This document shows positions 1-11,032 of a stretch of 64,000 bases of DNA, in pieces. Every line of letters begins with the position of its first letter. Position 1 is the first letter of the stretch. The notes under the pieces are model-generated. The model saw only the letters and a program-made list of their open reading frames with translations, was not told where the DNA came from and did not search any database. The position numbers and the translations under genes are program-made. This stretch comes from Corylus avellana (lineage: Eukaryota > Streptophyta > Magnoliopsida > Fagales > Betulaceae), in NCBI RefSeq assembly GCF_901000735.1, contig NC_081551.1, positions 3,843,605 through 3,907,604 on the forward strand, in the 5' to 3' direction.

Positions 1-2154
1 TTCCTTTACATTTTTTGATAGGTAAACCAAATTTACTAAAATGCACTGCAATCAAAGTACACATGACGTATACAAGAGAAAAACACCCAACAAGATCCCA
101 AATTCGGCTTTGATGTGGTATATATATATATAATATGGTCCATATTTAATTTCACCCTCACTCTCTTTCCCATAGAAAACTTGAAATTAAATAAGGACCG
201 TTGAAAAAATACAAAAGTCGAGCTGTAATTTTTTTTCAGCACCTAAGCCAAATCAAGTCTAAACAATCTACTAGGGCTAAATACCTATTTAACTAAGCAT
301 ATATAAGTTTTTTTTACAGCACCTAAGCCAAATCAGGTCTAAACAATCTGTTAGGGCTAAATACCTATTTTCCTAAGCATATATATATAAGAGTAGACAC
401 CCCCCACCCCCATCCTTTCTAGGGTACCCGCACCTTTTCAAATGGCACGCTAACGCTACAAAGCTCTATATACTCTCTAAACTTTTCACAGGCAAGGAAA
501 ACGACTCTAGATTTGCTTGTATTCTAACAATAATCGGGAAATGGTAGTCAAAGTGACTTCGTTATTTCTATTCTCATTATTATCCAACAATGCTCCACCA
601 AAGGGCTTAAAGTTAATTCTGCCAATAACAATAAATTCATAGCTACAACATGGGCTACTGAAAAAACTGACCTCAAAGTTATAGCATTGAGAATGGTGTT
701 TGAAGCTTTTTCCAGCCGGTTGGTAACAGGCGAGCAACCACTCATCATCAATTGGTAAAAAGTACAGGATGCAAGAATGAAATCCAATCTATAATTCGCT
801 GAGTCTATCTTTGAGTTCCTCCATATTAACACTGCTCGTTGCAAGAAGAGATATCAATGATAATCGGATTATGGTTAGATCAAGGAACACAGTAGAAAAA
901 GAAAACAAGCACAAGAGGCATGCATTAGCGATGTACACATGAAGAATAACCATCAATTTTCTTATCAAAGGGGGAAATGAAGCGCCACAATGATAGTATT
1001 GACATAGATACAACTATTGGGAAACAAAAATGAAGATTATCTACAGTGAGAATAATGAGCATGGGTTGCTCTAACCTTTTATCTATGTAGGAATGCAGCA
1101 CAAAACAAGTTACAAACCAAGTCCAGTTTGCCTTTTGCTAATCTCTTTACATAGGAAACAATGGTAGAAGATGTTAGAATTATTAATTTAATCATAAGCT
1201 CCAACATTTGACGATTGTAACACCAGGAGAAGAGAATAACTAGATAACAACATAAAAGTAAAACTGTAGGGAGTGGACAGTATGAATGTCGAGAGGTTGG
1301 ATCTTTTGCTTGAATTGCCACATAACTTATCTAGTTTCTACATAAAATCCTCTCCATAACAGTCCTAACATATAACAAACCAAAATCAAAATGCAAAAAA
1401 TAGAGAGCATAAATAAATAAAAAACTATGGGCGCAGAATTAATTTTTGTCATGATATTGAAGATTTTCCACTCACAATTTGATGCATATGAATATAACAA
1501 GTTGAAAAATGAGACTCTCTCTAACAGAAACGAAAATCAAGCTGCAAAATGATAATCCAAACAAAAATTTAGCAGGGAAAAAATGTTGCAAGCTTAAGAG
1601 TTACACTTCCGCCTACCTTTACCCCAAGTGCGAAAGCACATTGAAATGCCCCCAAAGTAGACAAAAACCTCAAGTCTCAACAAAGAAAAACATAATTGAA
1701 GATCATGAATCTGAACCCCTAATTTAGGCTTTTGTATCTCAAGCCAATCCAAGCATACCAAACAACAAAACAGGATTCTAACATAAAAATACAAACATAT
1801 AACCCTTTACTCAAACCCAAAAAGATCAAACTAATCTTCGCTTTTGGACTGCAAGACACCATGTTCCTCTAAATAGGGAACAGAAATAGAAATGCCTGTT
1901 ACAGCGCCAGGGGAGGGGGGTGGTTGGGGGTTAGAACACAGTGAATAGGAAGATTACCTGTGAGCCACAGTAGTACAACAGCAGTAATAGCCAGATTTTG
2001 GTTCAAAGAAAAATTCATGTCCATGTGGATTAATGTATTCCCATTTCTGTCACTGGCCATAAGAATTGAGCTAGATCCCGAAGTTCCTTATAATTGTCAA
2101 GTCCAAGGGAAAGAAAGAGATTTCCCAACAAGAATCAAAAGCAATTCATCTAAC
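1..2154. other. AT-rich region downstream of the PPR gene, no confident gene
   Basis: No long reading frame resembles a known protein. On the minus strand a donor-like CAG/GTAATC lies near 1958, 3' of the PPR stop, and an acceptor-like CAG near 820-826 precedes a short frame ending in MEELKDRLSEL and a stop near 782. These could be spliced 3' UTR of the PPR gene or the last exon of another minus-strand gene, but the evidence is too thin to call an exon. The leftmost part holds an 80-bp tandem duplication, listed separately. Confidence 0.4.
227..391. repeat. 80-bp direct tandem duplication
   Basis: Two consecutive units (about 227-306 and 307-391) share CAGCACCTAAGCCAAATCA, then AAACAATCT, GGGCTAAATACCTATTT and CTAAGCATATATA, with a few substitutions and a longer AT run in the second. 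Both begin with a T run. It looks like a local slippage or unequal-crossover duplication. Confidence 0.85.
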
Positions 2155-4488
2155 TTAGAGTGTACTCCAACCAACTCTCTTCACCACATTCCTTTCATTC
2201 ATCATTTCTCTCACCCTTTCTGCCTCTTCCCACCTCCCAACGGAACTATACATGTTGGACATCATTATATAGTACCCGTCATTCTTTGGGTCAGACTCAA
2301 TAGCACACTTGGCAACCCTTACTCCCGTCTCAATGTCATTGTGAGTTTTACAAGCACTTAACAAAGTTCCCCACACCCCACCATCAGGAGAGAACGGCAT
2401 TGACAGAACCAATGTTTCAGCTTCTTGCAGATTACCTGACCTCCCTAGAAGATCTACCATACAAGCATAATGCTTCAAGTTGGGTTCAATGGAATACTCT
2501 TGCATTCTATTAAATAGACACTTCCCTTCTTCAGTAAGTCCTCCATGAGCACAAGCTGAGAGAAGAGCAAGGAAGGTAAGTCCATTTGGTTTAACGTTTG
2601 ATTTCTCCATCTGTTGAAATATCTCTATGGCAGATTTTGCATGTCCATGCATTCCATAACCTGAGATCATCACATTCCAAGATATAATATCCCTCTCTTT
2701 CATTGTGTCGAACAATTTTCTAGCTTGTTCAAGCTTCCCACATTTCGCATACATATCAACCAATGCAGTAGCAAGACATATATTAAACTCAATCCCACTC
2801 TCCTTAATATAATGGTGAATCCTTTCTCCTTTCTCCAGAGATCCAAGATGAGAACAAGTCAAAAGCACTGTTACCAATGTTTCTGAGTTGGGCTTCAATT
2901 TTTCTGAAATCATTTTATCAAATAGCGCTATGGCCTCAGCATAATGCCCACTATGAGTATAAGATGAGATCAATGCGTTCCATGAGATAATTTCCTTCTG
3001 TGTCCCACAAAATATTTTCCATGCAATATTCAAATTGCCACTTTTTCCATACATGTCTATAAGTGAATTGGTTACCAAGATGCTTTCATCCATTGAACAT
3101 TTAATTATGTAGCAATGAAGTGAAAGGCCAAGATAAGTTGCTCCCAGTTGGGAACATGCAGAAGCCACAGAGACCAAGCTGTTTGAATCAGGTTCAATGC
3201 CAAGACGTAGCATCTCCGTAAACAATTCTATACACTTTGCTTCCTGTCCTATCTTACCATAGTAAAAAACCATAGTGTTCCAAGACTCTTTGTTCGGTTC
3301 AGGTACTCTACCAAAGAGCTTCTCTGCAAGAGTTAATAGTCCAAACTTGCAATACATGGACAATAATGCGTTATAAACTGTCAGATCCAATACATAATGT
3401 CGCCTTATAATTAATCCATGAAAGGCTTTTCCTTCAGAGATACTCGTGGAATTACCAAAACCCAAAAGCACAGAACTAATCACAATTCCATCTGGGTGTA
3501 TTCCACTCTCCAGCATTTCCCACAACAAACTTAAGCACTCAGTCATAAATCCAAATCTCGAATAAACACCAACAAGCGATGTCCACGAGAGAAGATCTTT
3601 ATCTGTTACTTCACAAAAGGAAAGGTACGCTTCTTCAGGGGTCCCACACTTGGAATACATGGACAAAAGTGAAGATTGAACAACCGGTGCGCACCCAATT
3701 CCGGTTTTTACCATTAAACCGTGTAAGCATCTACCTTCTACTATACCACCGAGATTCCCACAAGCTTCAAACCCACCTTCCAATGTTCTAAAAGTCGGTC
3801 TCTCCCCATCTCCACCCGTCCTATGCATCTCACAAAGACGCTCCAAACCCTTCTCACTCTCACCGTTGTGCACATACCCAATCACAAGCGCAGTCCAACC
3901 AACCACATCTCTAACACAAATTTCATCAAACATGAAAGACGCATCCTCCATCCGACCACACTTGGCATACATATACACAAACGAAGATCCAACAGCGGAA
4001 TTCCCAGCGAAGATCCCGAGTTTCAAAGCCGACCCATGAATGTTCTTGCCATGGTCTAGCAACAACAACTCGGCGCACGTAGAAACAACCATCGGAATGG
4101 TAAATTGGTCAAGTGGGGTATCAGATGCTCGCATTTGGAGATAAAAATCAAGGGCTACCGAGTAATTGCCATTAGAGAAGTGGGATTTGATTACGGAGTT
4201 CCAAAGAAAAGTGTCTTTGGGACACACCGAATGAAACACTTTGGTGGAAGAAGTGGGTTCGTTGAGAGTGGCATAGAGAGAGACGAGCTTCGACGCTAGG
4301 AAGAGGTTGTTCGAATTGCCACTTGTGATGATGAGAGCATGGGAGTGGAGGAGAGATTGGAGGGTTGAGGTCTGGTTAGAGAGGTAGCAGTTGAAGTGAC
4401 CGTTAAGGTAGTTGGAAGTTGAATTTGTAGAGAATGGAAGAGAGGAGGGAAAGCGTTTGAGGAGGTGGGTGAGTTTTAGACCGAGCAT
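2155..4488 (-). CDS. Pentatricopeptide repeat (PPR, PLS-E type) protein, At4g39952-like
   Basis: An uninterrupted, intronless frame of 777 residues, usual for plant PPR genes. The first 30 or so residues are rich in Leu, Ser, Lys and Arg and lack acidic residues, as in a mitochondrial or plastid targeting peptide. Tandem PPR units fill most of the protein, with the typical signatures LVSMYAKCG / DMYGKSG / MVDLLGRSG and SWN-(A/V/T)-(L/M)-I. The C-terminus (GVWGTLLSACKTHNDIETG onward, ending KRVGWSTL) is an E-type tail without a DYW deaminase domain. PLS-E proteins bind organellar RNA one base per repeat and usually guide C-to-U editing, borrowing a deaminase in trans; that role is family knowledge. 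Overall similarity is to the Arabidopsis At4g39952 type, and the end matches that family, so the gene looks complete. Start: first Met, in a purine context, ahead of the targeting peptide. Confidence 0.95.
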   Translation of the reverse strand: MLGLKLTHLLKRFPSSLPFSTNSTSNYLNGHFNCYLSNQTSTLQSLLHSHALIITSGNSNNLFLASKLVSLYATLNEPTSSTKVFHSVCPKDTFLWNSVIKSHFSNGNYSVALDFYLQMRASDTPLDQFTIPMVVSTCAELLLLDHGKNIHGSALKLGIFAGNSAVGSSFVYMYAKCGRMEDASFMFDEICVRDVVGWTALVIGYVHNGESEKGLERLCEMHRTGGDGERPTFRTLEGGFEACGNLGGIVEGRCLHGLMVKTGIGCAPVVQSSLLSMYSKCGTPEEAYLSFCEVTDKDLLSWTSLVGVYSRFGFMTECLSLLWEMLESGIHPDGIVISSVLLGFGNSTSISEGKAFHGLIIRRHYVLDLTVYNALLSMYCKFGLLTLAEKLFGRVPEPNKESWNTMVFYYGKIGQEAKCIELFTEMLRLGIEPDSNSLVSVASACSQLGATYLGLSLHCYIIKCSMDESILVTNSLIDMYGKSGNLNIAWKIFCGTQKEIISWNALISSYTHSGHYAEAIALFDKMISEKLKPNSETLVTVLLTCSHLGSLEKGERIHHYIKESGIEFNICLATALVDMYAKCGKLEQARKLFDTMKERDIISWNVMISGYGMHGHAKSAIEIFQQMEKSNVKPNGLTFLALLSACAHGGLTEEGKCLFNRMQEYSIEPNLKHYACMVDLLGRSGNLQEAETLVLSMPFSPDGGVWGTLLSACKTHNDIETGVRVAKCAIESDPKNDGYYIMMSNMYSSVGRWEEAERVREMMNERNVVKRVGWSTL

Positions 4489-5020
4489 CGGATCTCTCTA
4501 ACGGCTACTTCTTTAGTCCCGGGCCTTTTGTTCCCATACATAAGTTATTTACATAGGTTTGTTAAAAAAAAAAAAAAAAAGTTTATATACGTAGGTAATA
4601 TTAAGAAGAGACACTGCTTCTCTTTCGGCTCTTATTAAATTTGTGAAATATTTTTATGTATTTATGATATTAGTTTATTAAAGCAACATCTTATATTTTA
4701 TGAGATGAATAAAAAAAATATATTATTATAAAATAAAGAAGAAGAAGAAGAAAAGAGGGTGAAAAATGATAAAGGATGGTCTTGACTCTTGTCTGGTGGA
4801 ATATAATCCTCTCTGAAGGACAATAAAAAACAAAAGAAAATATATATATATAATCTCATGCTAATTGAGAGTCTCACTGAATAATGATAGAAATTTCTTC
4901 TCCCACCTAACATGGTGGCCTTTTTAAGTTGAATTAGAGTTTCATTGCCAAATAATAAAGGTTGATATATTCTCACCACTGAAGAAAAAATGAGTTACAC
5001 ATTAAATAAAAAAAATTCTC
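4489..5020. other. PPR upstream region, AT-rich
   Basis: This is the 5' flank of the minus-strand PPR gene. It has A-runs (4564-4580), a GAA-type purine stretch near 4738-4757 and TATA-like TATATATATA near 4841-4852. I see no conserved coding frame. The PPR promoter should lie here, but no element can be assigned firmly. Confidence 0.4.
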
Positions 5021-5273
5021 TAGGTCCATTTGACAAACCATTTTTTGCCGCAGATACCGTAGCCGATGTGGATTGATGTGGTATAAAGTTTTGGATTTTT
5101 TGCATTGAAAAGTGAGAAAAAAAAAAAAAAAAAATTTATTTTTTAGTAATTTTCTTATGTGAATAATAATAAAAAATGAAAAAAAAATGAAAATGTTTTA
5201 ATGTTGATTTTTTTTGGAGAAAAGTTATGTGAACAGTAGAAAAGGGGGGAAAGGGTTTGCCAAACGAACCCTT
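5021..5273. mobile_element. MITE with imperfect terminal inverted repeats
   Basis: The left end TAGGTCCATTTGACAAACC is mirrored by the right end, which read on the minus strand is AGGGTTCGTTTGGCAAACC. The inside is AT-rich with long A and T runs and codes for nothing. The termini resemble the plant hAT/Mutator-type miniature elements that begin GGTCCGTTTGG; superfamily not settled. Confidence 0.6.
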
Positions 5274-5281
5274 ACATTGTG

Positions 5282-5322
<41 letters not shown>

Positions 5323-5840
5323 TTACATTAGTGGAATAACATAAATGGAAAAGACTTAGTGGTTGTAATTATATATACTTCAACCACATTTTGACAAGAT
5401 AAGATAATAAAGGATAAGTGTTCTTCTAGTTGGACACTACTAGCTTTTTCCAAGACATCTACAATCAACCAACTTTAATTTGATGAAAGTTATCTCCACA
5501 TGCGACAATTCTGTCCTACCGAAGAATTTGTATTGGAGTCCATCAATTGCTGCATCACTCTCAATTTCATGTAATATAGGAAATACTTATTTTATGGTCA
5601 AAATTTTTATTTTATTACACCTAATCGTGTATATTATGTCACGTTATCTAAATAATTATGTTGGAGGACAATATGCCTATATCTGTAATTGTAGTCTCAA
5701 GCCTAAAAACCAAGCATTAATTAAAGTTAAAAGACAGAGGAATGCTAGTTATTCTTTACACTAAATTTTCATAACAACTTTACACGGACTGATTTCAAGT
5801 GTTTTTAACTGATTTTTCATAATAACCGCTTAAAAAAACA
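5274..5840. other. Intergenic, nothing assignable
   Basis: AT-rich sequence with a long T/A homopolymer pair near 5281-5319. The 94-codon plus-strand frame at 5480-5764 has no recognisable motif, no splice context and biased AT-rich composition, so I do not call it a gene. Confidence 0.4.
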
Positions 5841-6601
5841 GGGTTAAATACTACTCCAGTACCTGTGGTTTGTACCAAAGTCAAATAGTTACCTAGGTTT
5901 TCAAAAATATCGCAAATAGTACCTATGATAAGCTAATAAACCTACTTGATACATCTGTCAAGATTTTGTTAAGTTTTTTAACGGAACGCCACATCACCCT
6001 TACACGTGGCATGGTACCTGAATTTTTGGGTGACACATCATATATATATTTTTTTGGTTTTTTTTTTTCGATTAAAAAAAAATTGCTAAGGTAGCCGAAC
6101 CGCCCCATAGGGAGTGGCCGCCCACCCCGTTTGGCCTGGGGGTGGTTCGGCCACCCCCAAGCCGGTTGTCCGAGGGTGGCCGAATCACCCCCTTGGGCCC
6201 TGGGGGCCCCAGACGGCCAATCTGGCCTAAGGGGGTGATTCGGCCACCCCTTGGGCTCAGGGGGTGGTTTGACCACCCCGAAACCGGTCGTCTAGGGGTG
6301 GCTGAACCACCCCCTTGGGCCCTGGGGGTGGTTTGGCCACCCTCAGGCCAAATGGGGTGGCTAGCTACCCTCTATGGGGTAGTTCAGCCACCCCAACGTT
6401 TTTTTTTTTTTTTTTTGAATTTTTTTTAAATAAATATATGATGTGACATTCTGTTAAAAAATGTAATGGAATCTTGACAGACGTACTAAGTGGGTTCATT
6501 GGCTTACTACAGTCTACAAGTATCATTTATGATATTTTTGAAAACTTATGTGGCTATTTGATTTTGGTGCAAACCACAAGTATTGGAATAATATTTAACC
6601 C
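5841..6601. mobile_element. Foldback / Mutator-like non-autonomous element with GC-rich core
   Basis: Long terminal inverted repeats of about 200 bp: the left begins GGGTTAAATACTACTCCAG and the right, read in reverse complement, begins GGGTTAAATATTATTCCAA. The arms stay alignable through CTGTGGTTTG, AAAGTCAAATAG, TTTTCAAAAATATC and CTGTCAAGATT. The flanks (about AAAAAAACA and AAAAAATTA) fit a degenerate 9-bp target duplication, as in Mutator-like elements. The core (about 6095-6395) is a GC-rich array of GGTGGCC / GGCCACCCC palindromes inside otherwise AT-rich DNA. No transposase is present. Confidence 0.85.
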
Positions 6602-6705
6602 AAAAAATTAAAAGTGCTAACCACTTAAAATTTACATCAACCTGTGTGAAGCTAATGTAATCATTTAGTGTGAAGAATAATGTTTTCTTAAAAAGATATA
6701 AAAGT
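6602..6705. other. Spacer between foldback element and NUMT
   Basis: AT-rich, non-coding. Confidence 0.4.
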
Positions 6706-6813
6706 TCATTCAATTCATGGGTATCACATTAGCATCAAAATGATGATCGGCAAGAAAGTTCATTCAATTCATTAGTATCACATTAGCATCAAAATGATGA
6801 TTGGCAAGAAGAA
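6706..6813. repeat. 54-bp tandem duplication next to the mitochondrial fragment
   Basis: Two copies of a unit running from AAGTTCATTCAATTCAT through ATCACATTAGCATCAAAATG to GGCAAGA, differing at a few positions. The second runs straight into GAACTTATTACTTCGCGG, the flank of the mitochondrial tRNA pseudogene, so the repeated unit may itself derive from mitochondrial DNA. Confidence 0.75.
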
Positions 6814-6825
6814 CTTATTACTTCG

Positions 6826-6912
6826 CGGATGGAGAAGGATTTGAACCCCTAGTATTCCTATCAATACTTTGGTTTTCAAGACAGACTCTTTCAATCGGTC
6901 AGACATCCGTCT
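6826..6912 (-). pseudogene. Mitochondrial-type tRNA-Ser(UGA) pseudogene in a NUMT
   Basis: Read on the minus strand, the 87-bp segment has the plan of the plant mitochondrial trnS-UGA gene: GATGTCTGA in the D region, the anticodon loop CTTGAAAA with anticodon TGA, a long variable arm (AGTATTGATAGGAATACT), the T-arm GGGTTCAAATCC and 3' CTCCATCC. The anticodon stem is disrupted (CTGT opposite ACCA), the 5' acceptor strand (GAGACGG) no longer pairs with the 3' strand, and the T loop has TTCAA. The identification rests on recalled mitochondrial trnS; decay of the pairs shows a nuclear copy, not a working gene. The mitochondrial insert probably extends left to about 6810 or further; the right limit is unclear. 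Confidence 0.8.
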
Positions 6913-8847
6913 CTTTCGTGCTTTGCCCGCGCTATTTCTCAGAGTCCTGGCAAATAGGGTTGTTGGGCTTTTTTTATTGAGCCGAAGGACGATTTCTGTT
7001 GCAGACCAAACAGAAAATGGTTGGGCTTACATTAATTTAACTAAAACAACATATTCATGGACCATGGTATCGTGTGTTTGCAATCCTTCGCATTTTTCGT
7101 CTTAAATTTGTGATGTAGATCATACTCTTAGGATGATGATGTCATATATTCTGATCTTGCTAATAAAAAAAAAAATAGAAATGGTGTAGGTATATTAATT
7201 AATTTACTACTGGGTCTTGTTGGAGGGTCCTACAATTTGGAAATAAAAAGAAAAAAATAGCATTAATTATTAGCCTCTATAAGAATAAGAGGTAATGTGA
7301 TATTATTAATTAGTGGACCATCAAATAATTAATTCTGGAATTGGAGAACGCTCGAGGTGGTTGCTTTGACTTGACTCGAGCACTTATGACTTACTGAAAA
7401 AAAAAAAAAAATTGACTCGAGGTGTGAAGCAGAAAGGGAAGTAAAACAAAGGCAATTAATTTCTGATTAATAAAGTGTTTTGAGGAATAGAGCCAAGTTT
7501 TGAAACCACTCTCTACAGAATTTGGATTTAATTATGAGGCAATTAGACCCCACTGCTCCACTGCTGATCCCGTTTTGAGTGACTATGATGGTAACATCCT
7601 GGCAGCTACAACTAAAGGCTTCCTCCTATGGAGGCTAATATGGGGAATTAAGGTCATGCAGCCCTTATTCTTGAAGGTCACCATTTTGTCTATCAACAAA
7701 ACCCGTCTTATTTCATATTGGTCTTGTGCTTCTATCATATATTCGACTCCTTAAAAAAAATTTAGATGTGTCAACTTTCAAACACGTTAGGTTGCTACAT
7801 GGGTTGTTTTTCCCATTTTATCCTCCATTTGTTAGTATGAATGGAAAAATCCCTTATAATTCCTTTTTTCTTATATTCCATAGAAAAATAATAATGAAAG
7901 ATTGGCCACCCGACACCCATGTGGATGTTGGTTGTCCAAACCAGCATGAGAGACAATGAGAAGTTAATGCCTGAGTGCATTAAGTTTGACTAGGAGTACT
8001 TTAAAAAAAAAAAAAGTTTGACTAGGAGTAATGAGAACCTTTGACCATACATACACCGAGATATCCATTAATTAATCTTTATGGAAGAAATCCCTTTTTC
8101 TCTCTCTACTCGATCTCTTGCTTCTTCTCTTATACTATACATTAATGGATAGCGATGACCAAGAAAACATATTATATCAATCCAACACAGACCACAAAAG
8201 TTTCTTCTAAAATGCAAGATCCTTTGCGGTTTGATCAAGCAAGAATTTAGACAATTTTTTTGTTAACACATGTTAATATACGTGGCTTCAATTATATACT
8301 GATACATATCAGCAAGTTTTTCCTGGCTTGAAAACAAAAACAATTATGTCGCTTTCATTTTGGTGTTGTCATTCATTACGTATTGTCTTTTGTAAAGTAT
8401 ATCTTATCTTTAATGTACGTGAACATCTAGTGGAAAGTTTAACTGAGCATCAGTCCAAACATCCAAGAGATTCTTAGAAGATAGTCAAATCTAGTTAACA
8501 GTAAGTTAATTTTACGCTAAGAAATTCAACAGATAAAAGCCATTTGACCATATCATAAAGTTTTGATCATGAAACCACTCTTTACACTTTCATTTTCATT
8601 TCCCTTTTTCTTTTTTCTTTTTCTTTAGGAGGGGGGTTAGAAGATAACCATCCATGATCATATATGCAACTCGTTTGGTAAATCGTTATCAATGTTGTCT
8701 TCCCTACGATAATTTCCAAGCTATCTTGCGGCCATTGTAGTAAGAGTTTTTCAAGGAAGCTTATTTACTGCATTGCTTCAAATCATTTCTTGAAAACTTT
8801 TGTGAAGTTTTATTCAAAAGTCTTAAAGAACAATTACATCATATCTA
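6913..8847. other. Intergenic, no gene recognised
   Basis: Short frames here (6869-7105, 7500-7754, 7726-7959 on plus) show no motif or splice structure. A phrase TTTGACTAGGAGTA repeats at about 7985 and 8017, flanking an A-run. Otherwise unremarkable AT-rich DNA. Confidence 0.4.
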
Positions 8848-9300
8848 GGGACGAAGCCAGGAAATTTTATGGGTGGGGGCCAGTCAAAATTTTTTTTCGG
8901 TTCTTTAACATTTTTTTTATTAAATTTTTTTTTTATTTTTTTATTTTTTTATTTTTTTATTTTTTATGAACTAAAGACTACCGCTAGGGCAAAATACAGT
9001 GAGCATTTGAAAGTAAGGGAAAAAAAAAAAAGTAGACATTTGAAAGTAATGGCCAAAAATAAAAAAAACTTAATGGGTATGGCCCAAAAAAAGTAAGAAT
9101 AAGGCCAAAAGTTTTTATTGGATATGGCTAAAAAATCTAAAAATATGGCAAATTTTTTTTTTTTTTGAGAGGGGTCAAATGACTAAAATTAAAACTTAAT
9201 TAACTTAACTTTTTTTTTTTTTTTTACTTATAAATTTTTTTTTCCCTTATTTTGGGGAGGACCATGGCCTACTCCAGTCCCCCCCTCCCTCCGTCTCTGA
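8848..9300. mobile_element. Inverted-repeat element with T/A-rich interior (probable non-autonomous DNA transposon)
   Basis: The left end AGGGACGAAGCCAGGAAATT is echoed on the other strand by the right end (AGAGACGGAGGGAGGGGGGA). C/G-rich ends flank very T-rich DNA with repeats of AAAGTAAGG / ATGGCCAAAAA. ACGGAGCCA-type termini are a common plant repeat. No coding capacity; superfamily unknown. Confidence 0.5.
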
Positions 9301-9379
9301 TCATATTGGTTCTTATATACACAATGAACAAAGCTAAATACATGGTAACAAATACAATAATATAATTAAGTTGATCCTT

Positions 9380-10175
9380 TCTGTTAGGGAGAAAATTGGT
9401 AGTTAGGCTTTGTCAGATGTAACACCTCCCCACGAAGGGTTCATCGCCAAGGATTAAGTTGGGTTCGCTTCAAGGCCCGCGAGAGGGACAACTGTCAAGA
9501 CCTCTAGTTCGTCAAGCTAACCAATCCACCCTCAAGGCCTGCGATACCGAACCTCTTCACGCATATCCCTACCGAACATTGGAAGCTGCCTAGCCCAGTA
9601 TGACTCGCGTTAGCGAGCCATCTCTTGGATACAACAAACCATACAAGAAGGCCTTAAGACACTCTGTGCTCTTCCCACCAAATCTCTGATCCGGACAGTA
9701 GTAATGATCACATTGTACAGGGCACACGTCCTTGCACAATAACAGGACATCCAATCAGCAAGCCCCATTCTGCATAAGGTATGGGTGCCATGTCCACACA
9801 TGCAATGATGGGCCCACCTTCTACAAAGACCACGTTGAACCTGCTTCCAACGATCCACGTGTCACGGCCTAAGCAAAGCACAATCGACGCTGATCTCAAG
9901 AAGGTTGAACGTTGGATAATGGAGGACTGCTAGGGGTTGTTCGATTATATGACCCTGTAGGTCTTTGACCGTGTAACACGCACATGTATAAAAGGAAAAT
10001 CCATTTAATGAGAACATGAAGCATATTCAAATTAAACCTAGCTATCTTCTCCTTCCTTTCTCTATGTGAACCCTTGTTTGTGTTCCCATTAATCTATGTT
10101 ATTTAGTTGCTCTGTATGTTTTTGCTTAAACCTTTCCGTGACCGGAAACTTAGTTAACACTTTTCATATGGTGCG
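9380..10175 (+). mobile_element. Probable solo LTR or LTR fragment
   Basis: A moderately GC-rich block (9410-9960) is followed by a TATAAAAGG box near 9987-9995, a run reading like an LTR R/U5 region with TTTCTCTATGTGAACCC, and an end near CTTAGTTAACA. The 82-codon minus-strand frame at 9610-9858 lies in the U3-like part and has no known domain. No matching second LTR or gag-pol was seen nearby. The LTR call is inference from layout. Confidence 0.45.
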
Positions 10176-10594
10176 AGTATCTCCTTGTGTGCAAGGCATT
10201 CCTGAGCTTCATTACTTTCCTTCTAAATCTGCTTGCACAATGAGCTGCATGGACCTTTGAGGATTCTGGTAATTCTGTTCAGTATGCAACTAGGATCTCT
10301 TGCCTTGCTTGGATTATATCAAGGCTGCTGATTTGATATTGTCTCTAGAATGCTTAGTTGCACTCCTTCCTGACTCTGCCATATATACTTTTAACATTTC
10401 TTAGCCTGCAAGCCAAGAAATCATTTGACCCGACCATTTATTTGGTCTAGCTATTTTCTGATTTTTTATTTTTATTTTTTTAATGTTTTTAACTACACTT
10501 TAATAATGTCTTTTCCGAGGGTACTTGTTCGGTTGTTGCACCCATCCTTCTATATTAATGCATTCTTGTTTGAAAAGAAATAAGACGACGAAAA
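10176..10594. other. Intergenic, possibly retroelement-derived
   Basis: Follows the LTR-like block; may be its internal remnant. No frame with recognisable protein similarity. Confidence 0.3.
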
Positions 10595-11032
10595 TGCTAG
10601 AATGCAATTAATTTCTCATAATTTTCTCATAAATGCTGAGGTGGCAAGTCTATTTATAATATTTTATTATTTGTTTTTTAAATAAATTAAAATCAAAATA
10701 AAAAAAAAAAAATTAATAAAAAAACTTAAAAAACTAAAAAGCCACCCCAAAATAGCATAAGCCACCCCCTCAGAATTTTTTTAAAAAGTGGGTTTGGCCC
10801 TTGGGAGTGGCCGAAACCACCCCCAAAAGCCATGGGGTGGCCGAAGCCACCTCTATGCTATTTTGAGGTGGCCGGTCACCCCTTTTATTTTTTTAAAGTT
10901 TTTTTACTAACTTTTCTTTAGTTTTACTTCGATTTTAATTTATTTGAAAAATAAATAATAAAATATTGTAAGTGAGCTTGCCACCTCAGCATTTGATAGA
11001 AAAATTGTAGAGAAATTTATTGCATTCTAACA
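10595..11032. mobile_element. MITE / foldback element with GCCACC-rich core
   Basis: Long terminal inverted repeats: left TGCTAGAATGCAATTAATTT, right (reverse complement) TGTTAGAATGCAATAAATTT. The arms stay alignable through GCTGAGGTGGCAAG and AAATAAATTAAAATC, about 150 bp each. The centre (10740-10880) is made of GGTGGCCGAAGCCACC palindromes. No transposase. A clean target duplication was not found. Confidence 0.9.

Noticed and set aside
227..391. Possible CRISPR-like direct repeat
   Set aside because: Only two long units with no spacers in a plant nuclear genome; a simple tandem duplication.
1960..2361. 133-codon plus-strand frame
   Set aside because: Mostly antisense to the PPR coding region and lacks any domain; a shadow frame.
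5500..5764. 94-codon frame
   Set aside because: No motif and composition equal to the surrounding AT-rich DNA.
6142..6429. 95-codon Pro/Gly/Arg-rich frame
   Set aside because: A translation of the GC-rich palindromic core of a foldback element; both strands are open because of repeat composition.
9610..9899. Two overlapping minus-strand frames of 63-82 codons
   Set aside because: They lie inside an LTR-like block and match no known domain.
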